Part shown: one piece after another, positions 1-8,679 of the stretch | How positions within the stretch are numbered: position 1 is the first letter of the stretch | Layout of the letters: each line of letters begins with the position of its first letter | NCBI RefSeq assembly: GCF_040643635.1 | Contig: NZ_JBEYUS010000029.1 | Span: 1 to 64,000, forward strand | Source: Saccharopolyspora_C sp040643635 | Lineage (GTDB): Bacteria > Actinomycetota > Actinomycetes > Mycobacteriales > Pseudonocardiaceae | Length of the DNA stretch: 64,000 nt | Reading direction: 5' to 3' | Program-made: the position numbers and the translations under genes | The notes under the pieces: model-generated | The model's input: the letters and a program-made list of their open reading frames with translations, nothing else | Database searches by the model: none | What the model was told of the DNA's origin: nothing

Positions 1-14
1 ACAGGAGAAAACGC

Positions 15-98
15 TGTCCTCGCGAGGAAAGCGCTGAGAACCCGCGGCGGTGCCGGTGTCTTTGGTGGTTTCTGGTCAGCGGCTTCGCCGCTGAGGGG
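15..98. repeat. dispersed hairpin element, copy 1
   Basis: About 84 bases that recur at 8511..8594. Both copies begin gtcctcgcgagg, continue with gctgagaacccgcggcggtg, have a divergent middle of similar length, and end in the 19-base hairpin tcagcggcttcgccgctga (here 76..94). The spacing of the end modules is the same in both copies. It lies downstream of the HypE-like gene, so it may act as a terminator. No coding capacity is seen. Confidence 0.6.
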
Positions 99-153
99 AT
101 CAACTGATCAACTGATCAACTGGTCTGCTGGTCTGCTGGTCTGCTGGTCAGGT
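98..153. repeat. tandem octamer repeats
   Basis: Seven consecutive octamers: gatcaact three times (98..121), ggtctgct three times (122..145) and one variant, ggtcaggt. The last unit contains the stop codon of the HypE-like gene. A change of unit number inside the array would leave the protein end untouched. Function unknown. Confidence 0.75.
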
Positions 154-1056
154 GGTTCGGGGTTGTTCGTTGTGGTCTGCGGGGGTGTGCGGGGCCAGGT
201 GGGCTATCGGGCTTGCGGTGGTGCCTCGGGGGTGGGCGCGGAGGGCGGTGCGGGCGGTCGTCGCGTGGGCGTGGTCCACGACGGCGAGGAGGCAGCCCGC
301 GCAGGCCGCGTGCAGCGGGTCGATGCCGAAGTGGTCGGCAGCCCGGCGCACCTCCGGGGTCACCGGCACCGCCGAGTGGTCCAGCAGCACCCGCACCGAG
401 GCGGCCCGGGCGATCTCGTCCAGCGCCGCGGCCACCCCGCCGCCGGTCACCTCGCGCAGCGCCCGGACTCCGGGCACCGCCAGCACGGCCGAGGCCAGCC
501 CGGTCAGCGGCGCGACGTCCGAGACGACGTCCGCGCCGAGCGCGACCGCGAGGCCGTGCTCCCCGACCGGCCCGCTCACCAGCACCGCATCTCCCGGCCG
601 GGCGCGGCCGGCACCCAGCCGGTGCGCTCCGCCGCCCGCGCCCACCCCGGTCGTGTCGATCGCGCAGCCGCGCACCCGGCCGCGCCGGACGACCGACACC
701 CCGTCGACCGCCACCGGCACGCCCGCCGCCTCGGCCGCCGTCACCATCGACCGCGCCACCCGCCGCAGGTCACCGGCCGGGAAACCGGCTTCGACGGTGA
801 ACCGCACCGACAGGTGGTGCGGCACCGCGCCGGAGACCGCGAGCGCGTTCACCGTGCCGGAGACCGCGAGATCACCGATCGTCCCGCCGGGGAAGAACAG
901 CGGCGAGCAGGCGAACGAATCGGTCACCAGCACCAGGCCGCCGGGCGGCTGGGTGGGCGGCGCACCGCGGAACTCCGCCCGCAACACCGCTCCGGCGGTC
1001 GCGACCGACCGCACCGGTCCGCCTCGGACCAGGACGCGTTCGCCGCCGCCCGTCAC
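148..1056 (-). CDS. HypE-like hydrogenase maturation protein (PurM/AIR synthase-like)
   Basis: A 302-residue protein. It starts at a GTG that overlaps the stop of the upstream gene by four bases (GTGA), so the two are probably translationally coupled. It begins GGGERVLVRGG and carries the PurM-like pattern GGTIGDLAVSGTVNALAVSGA, as in HypE, the protein that dehydrates the carbamoyl group to cyanide for the NiFe centre. Classical HypE is about 330-350 residues and ends in PRIC, whose Cys carries the carbamoyl group. This protein ends in EQPRTT with no terminal Cys, although a CAGC pair occurs about 45 residues before the end. It could be a divergent maturation factor or another AIR-synthase relative. 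Hydrogenase structural genes, if present, would lie to the left of the window. Confidence 0.65.
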   Translation of the reverse strand: MTGGGERVLVRGGPVRSVATAGAVLRAEFRGAPPTQPPGGLVLVTDSFACSPLFFPGGTIGDLAVSGTVNALAVSGAVPHHLSVRFTVEAGFPAGDLRRVARSMVTAAEAAGVPVAVDGVSVVRRGRVRGCAIDTTGVGAGGGAHRLGAGRARPGDAVLVSGPVGEHGLAVALGADVVSDVAPLTGLASAVLAVPGVRALREVTGGGVAAALDEIARAASVRVLLDHSAVPVTPEVRRAADHFGIDPLHAACAGCLLAVVDHAHATTARTALRAHPRGTTASPIAHLAPHTPADHNEQPRTT

Positions 1057-1703
1057 CGCGGCGGCTCCGGCCGCCCGAGCAGCTCGTCCAGCGTCGCCGC
1101 CCGCTGCGGCCGCGCCCGGTGCTCGTGGAGGCGGGGCCGGGGGAGCCTGCGCCGCGGCGGCCCGGCGACCGCGGCGTGCCACAGCGCGGCGGGCAGCGCG
1201 AACCCGGCCACCCCGGCCCGGGACAGCCGCGCCGCGTGCAGCGCCCCGCCCGCGCCGAGGTAGAACAGCGTGCCGCCGAACCGGAATTCCAGCGGCACCT
1301 CCCCGTCCCGCACCGCGTGGAAGTACTGGGCGGCCACCGCGTCCGCGTCGCACGCCACCGGCAGCGCGGCACCGGTGTTCCCGCGGAACGGGCCGACGAC
1401 GGTGCTCGTCCGACTCCACGGCAACGCGCGCATCGTCGTCGACCACCGCTCGGGTGCGCCGAAGACCTCGGTCAGCCGGATCGCCTCCGCGGTGTCGTAG
1501 CGGCGCCGGGCCGGGACGATCCGCAGCGCCGCGACCAGGCTGATCGAGCGGACCCGGACCTCCGGCGGTGCCTCCACGCCCAGCAGGAACCGCAGCGCGG
1601 GCCCCGCGCCGGAGCGGATCGGTTCGGCGCCGAGCACGGTGAACACCGGTTCCGGTGCGGGCCCGGTGGCGGCCTCGGGCAGGTCTTCGGGGGCCGCGGT
1701 CAT
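1053..1703 (-). CDS. uncharacterised protein of the DUF6084 type (hydrogenase-cluster associated)
   Basis: A 216-residue protein with ATG start, directly upstream of and overlapping the HypE-like gene. It opens with a Pro/Glu-rich stretch followed by PVFTVLGAEPIRSGAGPALR and the motif PEVRVRSISLVAALRI. Later it has YFHAVRDGEVPLEFRFGGTL and a GPPRRR segment. This resembles the DUF6084 proteins that accompany NiFe hydrogenase genes in actinomycetes, and the HypE-like neighbour supports the match. No catalytic motif or signal peptide is seen. The 160 bases upstream (1704..1863) hold no gene. The biochemical role is unknown and the family assignment is from memory. Confidence 0.55.
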   Translation of the reverse strand: MTAAPEDLPEAATGPAPEPVFTVLGAEPIRSGAGPALRFLLGVEAPPEVRVRSISLVAALRIVPARRRYDTAEAIRLTEVFGAPERWSTTMRALPWSRTSTVVGPFRGNTGAALPVACDADAVAAQYFHAVRDGEVPLEFRFGGTLFYLGAGGALHAARLSRAGVAGFALPAALWHAAVAGPPRRRLPRPRLHEHRARPQRAATLDELLGRPEPPR

Positions 1704-1863
1704 GCCGCGCCCGCTTCGGTGAGCGTCATCCCGGAAACCTCCCAGCGCCTCGGCCACGCCGCAGTGTCGACCGCCGGACGCACCCCTGCAACGCAGGCCC
1801 CGCCACCGGGCGAACCCGGACGAGGACGACCGCGCCGCGGGTTCGCCGGGCCGCCCGGTCTGA

Positions 1864-2544
1864 TCACCGCCAGCGGTAGCGGCGTTCCGGGCGGCCGGTG
1901 CCGCCGTAGCGCAGCCGCACCTCGGCGCGGCCGGTGTCCACGAAGTGCTCCAGGTACTTGCGCGCCGACACCCGGGACAGCTCGGCCAGCGCGGCGCACT
2001 CGGTCGCCGACAGGTCGTCCGCCGCTTCGCGCAGCACCCGTTCCACGACGCCCGCCGTCTCGCTCGCCAGCCCCTTCGGCGTCGTCGCGGGCCGCGGCGG
2101 GACGCCGAAGAGCCGGTCCACGTCCTGCTGCGCCGCCGGGGCGTCCCCTGGCAGTTCGCTGATCCGATCGTGCAGCGCCCGGAAGTGCTCCAGCTGCTCG
2201 CGCAGCGCATCGGAGCTGAACGGTTTGATCAGGTAGTGCAGCGCTCCGCCGCGCACCGCCCCGCGGACGGTGTCCAGGTCGTGCGCGGCGCTGATCACCA
2301 GCACGTCCGGTTCGGTGGACGGCCGCGCCCCGGTGCGCATCGAGCGCAGCACGCTCAGCCCGTCCACGTCGGGCAGGTAGATGTCGAGCAGCACCAGGTC
2401 GGGCCGCAGCCGCTCCACTTCGCGCAGCGCCTCCGCGCCGGAGTGCGCGACGCCGACCACGCCGAAGCCGGGCACCCGCTCCACGTAGCCGCTGTGGATC
2501 TTCGCGACCATGAAGTCGTCGTCGACGACCAGCACCGTGATCAC
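1864..2544 (-). CDS. response regulator, CitB/DctR type
   Basis: A 226-residue response regulator. The GTG start overlaps the kinase stop by four bases (GTGA), giving the start VITVLVVDDDFMVAKIHSGY. Receiver domain at about residues 1-120: acidic pair DDD near residue 8, phospho-acceptor Asp in LLDIYLPD, Ser/Ala in VISAA and Lys in YLIKPFSS. The C-terminal half has a winged-helix region around VERVLREAADDLSATECAALAELSRVSARKYLEH (written from about residue 165), as in regulators paired with CitA/DcuS kinases. It is co-transcribed with the kinase and faces tctCBA across the divergent region, so it probably controls tricarboxylate uptake. Confidence 0.85.
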   Translation of the reverse strand: MITVLVVDDDFMVAKIHSGYVERVPGFGVVGVAHSGAEALREVERLRPDLVLLDIYLPDVDGLSVLRSMRTGARPSTEPDVLVISAAHDLDTVRGAVRGGALHYLIKPFSSDALREQLEHFRALHDRISELPGDAPAAQQDVDRLFGVPPRPATTPKGLASETAGVVERVLREAADDLSATECAALAELSRVSARKYLEHFVDTGRAEVRLRYGGTGRPERRYRWR

Positions 2545-4112
2545 CCGGTCACCTCCGCGTCCAGCGGCAGCCGCGCGGTGAACACGGCGCCGTGCTCGTT
2601 GCGGACCTGCACCGAGCCGCCGCGGCGGCGGCAGATCCGCCGGGTCAGCGCCAGGCCGAGCCCGCGGTCGCCGTCCCGGGCGGCCTTCGTGCTGAAGCCG
2701 TGCCGGAAGACCTCCTCGACGATCTCCGGCGCCACGCCGGGCCCGGAATCCCGCACCACCAGCGTCACCACGTCGCCCGCGTGCCGCAGGTCCACCTCGA
2801 TCCGGTCGTCGCCGGAGGCGCCGTCGACGGCGTCCAGCGCGTTGTCCACCAGGTTCCCCAGCACCGTGGTCACGTCCGCGGACAGCTGTTCGTCGAGCTC
2901 GCCGAGCGCGCTGCCCTCGCTCAGCCGCAGCCCCACCCCGCGTTCGGCGGCGAGGCTGGCCTTCGCGATCAGCAGCGCCGCGGTCGCCGGGTCGGCGATG
3001 CGGGAGGACACCTCCGCCTGCCACTGGCCGCGGCGGTGGCTGATCCGGTCCACGAACCGCGCGAGCTCGTCGTGCTCGCCGAGTTCGAGCAGTCCGGAGA
3101 TGGTGTGCAGCCGGTTGCTGAACTCGTGGGCCTGCGCGCGCAGCGTGTCGGTGGTGGTGCGGTGCGCGGCCAGTTCTTCCCGCAGGTCCACCAGTTCCGT
3201 CCGATCCCGCATGGTGATCACCGCGCCGACGGTGGAGATCGGCATCCGGTTCAGCACCACCACGCGTCCGCGGCGCAGCACGATCTGGTCGACGCCGGAG
3301 GTGCGGCCGGTGAGCACGTCCCGCGCCCGGTCGTTGAGGTCCAGCGCGTCGATGCGGCTGCCGACGCAGTCCGCGGGCAGCGACAGCAGTTCCCGGGCCT
3401 GGTCGTTCACCAGCGTGATCCGGTCCTGCTGGTCCACGCCGAGCACGCCTTCGCGGATGCCGTGCAGCATCGCCTCCCGGTGCTCCACCAGCCGCGTGAT
3501 CTCCTGCGGTTCCAGGCCGAGCGTCTGGTGCTTCACCCGTCGCGCCAGCAGGATCGACCCGGCCACGGCCAGGAACGTCGCGAACGCCAGCAGCACCAGC
3601 GGATCACCGGGCGCGCGGCGGATGCCCGCGAAGAGATCGGGGGTTTCGCGCCCGGCCGCGACGACGCCGATGATCCGGGCGTCGTCGCCGATCACCGGCA
3701 CGTGCGCCACCAGCGATTCGACGCCGTCGGCGCCGCGCACGTCCCCGACCCAGGCCCGGCCGCGCAGCGCGGTGCTCTCGCCCATCGGCAGCGGCTGCCC
3801 GCGCTGACCGGGATCGGGCGAGGTCAGCACCACGCCCCGGCCATCGGCGATGATCACCTGGTCGGCACCGGAGAGGCTGCGGGCGCTCTCCGCGAAGATC
3901 GGCAGCGCGTCCCGGTTCACCGGGTCCTGGAGGCTCAGCCGCACCCCGCCGGTCGCGGCGAGGTCTTCGGCGACCGACAGCATCCGCCTGCCCTCGGTGG
4001 TGCGGAACGCGGCGTTGGACTGCGACACCGAGAACACCGCGACCGAGGCCAGCAGCACCAGGATGATCGCCAGCTGCCAGCCGAGCAGCTGGCGCGAAAG
4101 CGGCCCGCGCAT
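2541..4112 (-). CDS. CitA/DcuS-type sensor histidine kinase
   Basis: 523 residues, ATG start behind GGGAGG. A first membrane segment at residues 11-30 (LLGWQLAIILVLLASVAVFS) and a second at about 170-190 (LVLLAFATFLAVAGSILL) enclose a periplasmic PAS-like sensor of about 135 residues. A cytoplasmic PAS domain follows. The phospho-acceptor region reads AQAHEFSNRLHTISGLLELG, the SpoOB-type HEFxNxLH motif of citrate and C4-dicarboxylate sensors. The ATPase domain has the N box around NLVDNALDA, DSGPGVAPE and GLGLAL. It forms an operon with the regulator and is divergent from tctC. The ligand is probably a tri- or dicarboxylate. Confidence 0.88.
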   Translation of the reverse strand: MRGPLSRQLLGWQLAIILVLLASVAVFSVSQSNAAFRTTEGRRMLSVAEDLAATGGVRLSLQDPVNRDALPIFAESARSLSGADQVIIADGRGVVLTSPDPGQRGQPLPMGESTALRGRAWVGDVRGADGVESLVAHVPVIGDDARIIGVVAAGRETPDLFAGIRRAPGDPLVLLAFATFLAVAGSILLARRVKHQTLGLEPQEITRLVEHREAMLHGIREGVLGVDQQDRITLVNDQARELLSLPADCVGSRIDALDLNDRARDVLTGRTSGVDQIVLRRGRVVVLNRMPISTVGAVITMRDRTELVDLREELAAHRTTTDTLRAQAHEFSNRLHTISGLLELGEHDELARFVDRISHRRGQWQAEVSSRIADPATAALLIAKASLAAERGVGLRLSEGSALGELDEQLSADVTTVLGNLVDNALDAVDGASGDDRIEVDLRHAGDVVTLVVRDSGPGVAPEIVEEVFRHGFSTKAARDGDRGLGLALTRRICRRRGGSVQVRNEHGAVFTARLPLDAEVTG

Positions 4113-4148
4113 GCCCCACCTCCCTCGCCGCGTCGCGTGGTCCGACCG

Positions 4149-4229
4149 ACGCTAACCCGCTGACCTGCGCGGGCGGGTGGAAGGGTGGCTTCGAATCGGT
4201 GACACAACGAACACAACCACCGTTAGGTT
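4149..4229. promoter_or_regulatory. divergent promoter region of the kinase operon and tctCBA
   Basis: On the plus strand GTGACA (4199..4204) and TAGGTT (4224..4229), 19 bases apart, could serve tctC. On the minus strand TAGCGT (4154..4149) could be the kinase -10. No clear operator palindrome was recognised between 4113 and 4307. The spacing is slightly long, so this is a suggestion only. Confidence 0.35.
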
Positions 4230-4307
4230 CGCAAGGACGACAGCGCGCACCCCGCAGTGCAGCATGATCCGGGTCACTTCCCACCACAACGGAGAGGCGG
4301 GATCGCC

Positions 4308-5294
4308 GTGCGCCTGCGCAGCGCGCTGTCCGTGGTCGCTTCCCTGCTGCTCGTGCTGCTGGTGCCACCGCTGGTGAGCACCGGCTCCGGCGACGAGACC
4401 GAGCAGCAGATCCGCGGCCTGCGAATGCTGGTGCCGAACTCGCCGGGCGGCGGCTACGACATCACCGCCCGCACCGCCGTGAAGGCGATGGAGGACGCGA
4501 AGCTCAACGGCAACGTCGAGGTGTTCAACCTGCCCGGCGCGGGTGGCACCGTCGGCCTCGGCCGCGTCGTCGGCGAGCGGGGCAACGGCAAGCTCGCCAT
4601 GTCCATGGGCCTCGGCGTCGTCGGCAGCGTCTACACCAACCACTCGCCGGTGTCCCTGCAGGACACCACGCCGGTCGCGAAGCTCGTCGAAGAACCCGAA
4701 GTGGTCGTCGTCGCGAAGGATTCGCCGTACCGCACGTTCGACCAGCTCGTCTCGGACTGGAAGCGCGATCCCGGGCAGACGCCCGTCGGCGGCGGTTCCT
4801 CGCCCGGCGGACCCGACCACCTGGCGCCGATGCTCATCGCCAAGGCCATCGGGCTCAGCCCGAAGCAGGTCAACTACGTGCCGTTCGACGGTGGCGGTGA
4901 GCTGCTGGCCTCGGTGCTCGGCGGCAAGGTCGACTTCGGCGTCTCCGGCATCGGCGAGTACCGGGACCAGATCGAGGCCGGGGAGCTGCGGGTGCTCGCG
5001 GTGACCGGCCCGGACCGGCTGCCCGGGGTGGACGCGCCGACGCTGCGCGAAGCCGGGCTGGACGTGCTGTTCACCAACTGGCGCGGCATCGTCGCGCCGC
5101 CCGATCTGTCCGAAGTGGACCGTGCGAAGCTCGTCGGCCTGTTCACCCGGCTCAACGACTCCCCGGAGTGGCAGGAGGCGATGCGCCGCAACGGGTGGAC
5201 GCCCGCGTTCCAGCCGGGCCCGGAGTTCGGCGGGTTCCTGGAGCAGGAGAACGACCGCGTCGTCTCGGTGCTGGAGGAGTTGGGGCTGGCATGA
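4308..5294 (+). CDS. tctC: tripartite tricarboxylate transporter substrate-binding protein
   Basis: 328 residues from a GTG start 8 bases after GGAGAGGCGG. An upstream in-frame ATG at 4257 lacks such a site and would bury the signal sequence. The N-terminus RLRSALSVVASLLLVLLVPP is a secretion signal without a lipobox. The mature part has the TctC hallmarks LRMLVPNSPGGGYDITAR and FNLPGAGGTVGLG, then PGGPDHLAP and FGVSGIGEYRDQIEAGELR. It captures a tricarboxylate (citrate or similar) outside the membrane and delivers it to the TctAB channel. The stop overlaps the tctB start (ATGA). First gene of the tctCBA operon, facing the two-component system. Confidence 0.92.
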   Translation: MRLRSALSVVASLLLVLLVPPLVSTGSGDETEQQIRGLRMLVPNSPGGGYDITARTAVKAMEDAKLNGNVEVFNLPGAGGTVGLGRVVGERGNGKLAMSMGLGVVGSVYTNHSPVSLQDTTPVAKLVEEPEVVVVAKDSPYRTFDQLVSDWKRDPGQTPVGGGSSPGGPDHLAPMLIAKAIGLSPKQVNYVPFDGGGELLASVLGGKVDFGVSGIGEYRDQIEAGELRVLAVTGPDRLPGVDAPTLREAGLDVLFTNWRGIVAPPDLSEVDRAKLVGLFTRLNDSPEWQEAMRRNGWTPAFQPGPEFGGFLEQENDRVVSVLEELGLA

Positions 5295-5806
5295 ACACCA
5301 CCGGAACCTCCCGCAGGCAGTGGCTCAAGGACCACTCCGAACTCGGCATCTGCGTGCTGCTGGCCGCGCTCGGCGTCGTCGTGCTCGTCGACGCCGCCAC
5401 CATCGCCACCGACTTCACCCAGCGCGGCCCGATCGGCCCGAAGACGGTGCCGTTCCTCGTCGGCGGGCTGCTGCTCGTCGTGGCCGCGCTGCTGGCCCGC
5501 GACGTGCTCCGCGGCGGGCGCGGCTCGGCGGAGACGGGCGAGGACGTCGACCTGGACGCGCCCAGCGACTGGCGGACCGTGCTGCTGCTGACCGCCGCGT
5601 TCCTCGCCAACGCCGTGCTGATCAACATCATCGGATTCCCGTTGTCCGGGATGATCCTGTTCTGGGGCTCGGCGTACGCGCTGGGCAGCCGGAACCCGGT
5701 GCGCGACCCGCTGATCTCCGCGGTGCTCTCCGTCGCCACCTACGTCGTGTTCGACCAGCTGCTCGGGGTGCCCCTGCCGGGCGGACCGCTGATGGGGGTG
5801 CTGTGA
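5291..5806 (+). CDS. tctB: tripartite tricarboxylate transporter small membrane subunit
   Basis: 171 residues, ATG overlapping the tctC stop. Four hydrophobic stretches are visible: LGICVLLAALGVVVLVDAAT (about 17-36), VPFLVGGLLLVVAALLA (about 54-70), VLLLTAAFLANAVLINIIGF (about 101-120) and the C-terminal half. This is the four-helix layout of TctB. The charged loop SAETGEDVDLDAPSDWR separates helix pairs. It is the small partner of TctA. The spacing to tctA is one base after the stop. Confidence 0.9.
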   Translation: MNTTGTSRRQWLKDHSELGICVLLAALGVVVLVDAATIATDFTQRGPIGPKTVPFLVGGLLLVVAALLARDVLRGGRGSAETGEDVDLDAPSDWRTVLLLTAAFLANAVLINIIGFPLSGMILFWGSAYALGSRNPVRDPLISAVLSVATYVVFDQLLGVPLPGGPLMGVL

Positions 5807-5807
5807 A

Positions 5808-7340
5808 GTGGAATCCTCGTTCGACCTGCTGATGCAGGGGTTCGCGACCGCGCTGACCCCGATGAACCTGGTGTGGGCCGCGCTCGGCGTGCTGCTGGGC
5901 ACCGCGATCGGCGTGCTGCCCGGCATCGGGCCGGCGATGGCGGTGGCGCTGCTGCTGCCCGTCACCTACGCGCTGGAACCGACCGGAGCGTTCATCATGT
6001 TCGCCGGCATCTACTTCGGCGGCATGTTCGGTGGCTCCACCACCTCCATCCTGCTGAACACGCCGGGGGAGAGCGCCGCCGTCGTCGCCGCGATGGAAGG
6101 CAACCCGATGGCCCGCAAGGGCCGCGGATCGCAGGCGCTGGCCGCCGCCGCCATCGGGCACTTCATCGGCGCGCTCATCGGCATCACGCTGCTCACCCTG
6201 CTCGCGCCCACGGTCGCCTCGGCGGCGGTGAACATCGGGGCGCCGGACTACCTGGCGGTGATGGTGCTCGCGTTCATCGCGGTCACCTCGGTGCTCGGCA
6301 ACTCCCGCATCCGCGGGTTCGCCTCGCTGCTGATCGGGCTCACCATCGGGCTGATCGGGCTGGACGAGATGACCGGGCAGCAGCGGCTCACCTTCGGGCT
6401 GCTGTCGCTGGCCGACGGCATCGACGTGGTCATCGTCGCCGTCGGGCTGTTCGCCATCGGCGAGTCGCTGTGGGTGGCCGCGCACCTGCGCCACACCTCC
6501 GGCAAACCGATCCCGGTGGGGCGGCCGTGGCTCGGCAAGGAGGACCTGCGGCGCTCCTGGAAGCCGTGGCTGCGCGGGCCGCTGATCGGCTTCCCGTTCG
6601 GCGCGATCCCCGCCGGCGGCGCCGAGATCCCCACCTTCCTGTCCTACGTCACCGAGAAGCGGTTGTCCCGCAACAGGCACGAGTTCGGCAAGGGCGCCAT
6701 CGAGGGCGTCGCCGGTCCGGAGGCCACCGCCAGCGCCTCCGCCGCCGGGACCATGGTCTCGATGCTCACCCTCGGCCTGCCCACCACGGCCGTCGCCGCG
6801 GTCATGCTCGCCGCGTTCCAGCAGTACGGCATCCAGCCGGGTCCGCTGCTGTTCCAGCGCGAATCGGACCTGGTGTGGGCGCTGATCGCGAGCATGTTCA
6901 TCGGCTCGGTGCTGCTGCTGGTGCTGAACCTGCCGCTGGCACCGGTGTGGGCGAAGCTGCTGCAGATCCCGCGGCCCTACCTGTACGCGGGCATCCTGTT
7001 CTTCGCCAGCATCGGCGCGTACGCCGTCGGCGGGTCCTCGCTGGACCTGCTGGTGCTGTTCATCATCGGGCTCATCGGGTTCGCGATGCGCCGCTACGGG
7101 TTGCCGGTGCTGCCCGCGATCATCGCGGTGATCCTGGGGCCGACGGCCGAGCAGCAGATGCGGCGCGCGTTGCAGATCAGTGACGGTCAGGTCACCGGTC
7201 TGATCAACACCCCGTTCTCCATCGCGGTCTACACCGTGGTCGTGCTGATCCTGGTGTGGCCGCTGCTCGCCCGCCTCCTGCCCCGCCGCCGAGCGGCTGA
7301 GCAGGACGGCGAGCGGGAGGAGGAGCGAGCGGAGGTCTGA
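5808..7340 (+). CDS. tctA: tripartite tricarboxylate transporter large membrane subunit
   Basis: 510 residues, the usual TctA length, with a GTG start one base after the tctB stop. The N-terminal signature GTAIGVLPGIGPAMAVALLL and the motif FGGMFGGSTTSILLNTPGE are those of TctA. A second copy-like motif lies around FPFGAIPAGGAEIPTFLSY and GLPTTAVAAVMLAAF. About twelve membrane segments are apparent. The C-terminus ends in a charged tail (RRRAAEQDGEREEERAEV). It is the sodium- or proton-coupled permease of the system and the last gene before a strong terminator. Confidence 0.93.
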   Translation: MESSFDLLMQGFATALTPMNLVWAALGVLLGTAIGVLPGIGPAMAVALLLPVTYALEPTGAFIMFAGIYFGGMFGGSTTSILLNTPGESAAVVAAMEGNPMARKGRGSQALAAAAIGHFIGALIGITLLTLLAPTVASAAVNIGAPDYLAVMVLAFIAVTSVLGNSRIRGFASLLIGLTIGLIGLDEMTGQQRLTFGLLSLADGIDVVIVAVGLFAIGESLWVAAHLRHTSGKPIPVGRPWLGKEDLRRSWKPWLRGPLIGFPFGAIPAGGAEIPTFLSYVTEKRLSRNRHEFGKGAIEGVAGPEATASASAAGTMVSMLTLGLPTTAVAAVMLAAFQQYGIQPGPLLFQRESDLVWALIASMFIGSVLLLVLNLPLAPVWAKLLQIPRPYLYAGILFFASIGAYAVGGSSLDLLVLFIIGLIGFAMRRYGLPVLPAIIAVILGPTAEQQMRRALQISDGQVTGLINTPFSIAVYTVVVLILVWPLLARLLPRRRAAEQDGEREEERAEV

Positions 7341-7367
7341 CGCCCCCCGAACGACCTCCGCTCCCGG

Positions 7368-7408
7368 ACGGAGGTCCGCGCCGCACCCCCGGCCGCGCGG
7401 ACCTCCGT
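7368..7408 (+). terminator. hairpin terminator after tctCBA
   Basis: A perfect 13-base inverted repeat, acggaggtccgcg (7368..7380) and cgcggacctccgt (7396..7408), with a 15-base loop. There is no U run, as is usual for actinomycete terminators. Confidence 0.7.
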
Positions 7409-7451
7409 CACCCGCCCCCGAATGATCACCGGACGAACTACACTCCGGCGG

Positions 7452-8201
7452 GTGGCCGAATACCGGATCGACGACCTGGCCCGCGCCGCGGGAACGACGG
7501 TGCGCAACGTGCGGGTCTACCAGGACCGGGAGCTGCTGCCCGCGCCGCGCCGCGAAGGGCGGCTGGCGATCTACTCCGACGCGCACCTGGTGCGCCTCCG
7601 GATGATCATCAACATGCTGGGGCGCGGCTACGCGTTCGCGCAGATCCGCGAAATGCTGTCGGCGTGGGAATCGGGACGCAGCCTCGCCGAGGTGCTCGGC
7701 CTCGAAGAGGTCATGGGGGAGTCCTGGGCGGAGCAGTCGCCGCGGGTCTACTCGCTGTCGCAGCTGCGCGAGATGTTCCGCGGCCAGCTCAACCAGCAGA
7801 ACATCCGCCGCGCCATCGAGCTGAACCTGCTGGAGCGGTGGGGCGCCCGATTCGTCGCCCCCAGCCCGCAGCTGCTCGACGCGGGCAGCGAACTCGTGCG
7901 GCTCGGGGTGCCGCTCGCCGAGGTGCTCGAACTCGCCGAGCAGCTGCAGGCCGACGTGGACCACGTGTCCGAGTCGCTGGTGTCGCTGGTGCGCACGCAC
8001 GTCCTCGAACCGGCCGACACGGCCTGGGACGACGCCGAGGTGGCGCGCTACACCGAGGTGGTGCGGCGGCTGCGGCCGCTGGCGATGTCCGCGCTGAACG
8101 CCGCCGCCGCGCGCTCCGCGGAACGCGTCATCCCCGACATCCTCGGCGACCGGCTGGTCGCCCTGCTCAGGGACCAGGAGAACCCCGGCGAAGCGGGGTG
8201 A
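7452..8201 (+). CDS. MerR-family transcriptional regulator
   Basis: 249 residues from GTG 7452; an in-frame ATG at 7422 is also possible. The N-terminal winged helix-turn-helix (AEYRIDDLARAAGTTVRNVR, then VYQDRELLPAPRREGRLAIY) is MerR-like. A dimerisation helix and a second helical domain containing LNQQNIRRAIELNLLERWG follow. There are no metal-binding cysteines. A TACACT hexamer at 7438..7443 would place the transcript start at about the GTG, so a leaderless message is likely, which favours the shorter start. The downstream flank is a repeat-rich spacer. The target is unknown. It may act on its own gene or on tctCBA. Confidence 0.82.
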   Translation: MAEYRIDDLARAAGTTVRNVRVYQDRELLPAPRREGRLAIYSDAHLVRLRMIINMLGRGYAFAQIREMLSAWESGRSLAEVLGLEEVMGESWAEQSPRVYSLSQLREMFRGQLNQQNIRRAIELNLLERWGARFVAPSPQLLDAGSELVRLGVPLAEVLELAEQLQADVDHVSESLVSLVRTHVLEPADTAWDDAEVARYTEVVRRLRPLAMSALNAAAARSAERVIPDILGDRLVALLRDQENPGEAG

Positions 8202-8679
8202 TCCCCGGGGCGTCGTGCGCTGCGGGGCAGCACGGCCTCGCGCACCGGTGCACCCGCGCGGCCGGCCGTGCCGTCGTCCTGCCGGTGGCGGAGCCGCCCG
8301 ATCGACCGCGGCTGCTCAGCGGTTCCCCCGCGAGGCCGCCGTGCTCACCGGTGGCTCTCCGCCACCGATGAGGACGATCCCGCCGCGGGGGGACCCGCTG
8401 ACTGCCTGTCTCGCTGTTGCTGCCGCGTAGTGCTCGGGTGGCGGAACCTCAGCGGCTTCCTCGCTGCGGGATCGATGTCCGCTGTGCGTCCGGCACACGG
8501 CGACATCGCCGTCCTCGCGAGGAAGCCGCTGAGAACCCGCGGCGGTGCGGGCCGGCGGCGTGGTCGTCGGCTCAGCGGCTTCGCCGCTGACGGGAAACCG
8601 ACAAGACCCGTCGGGCCGGTTCAGCAGTGAAGTCCCGCCACCGGCTCCGACCCGCACCTGGCGCGGAGGGGCGGTCCGC
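8202..8679. other. repeat-rich intergenic region with no convincing gene
   Basis: 478 bases between the ends of the convergent MerR-type gene and tex. No reading frame here has a ribosome site or protein-like composition. The region is built of related hairpin modules: ctcagcggttcccccgcgagg near 8314, the long inverted repeat 8448..8533 and the hairpin 8572..8590. Confidence 0.6.
8448..8594. repeat. dispersed hairpin element, copy 2, with long inverted repeat
   Basis: The arms ctcagcggcttcctcgc (8448..8464) and gcgaggaagccgctgag (8517..8533) are perfect complements, 52 bases apart. The right arm begins the 84-base element also present at 15..98. A further perfect hairpin, tcagcggc-ttc-gccgctga, lies at 8572..8590. 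The location between convergent genes fits bidirectional termination or a mobile REP/MITE-type element. Confidence 0.65.
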
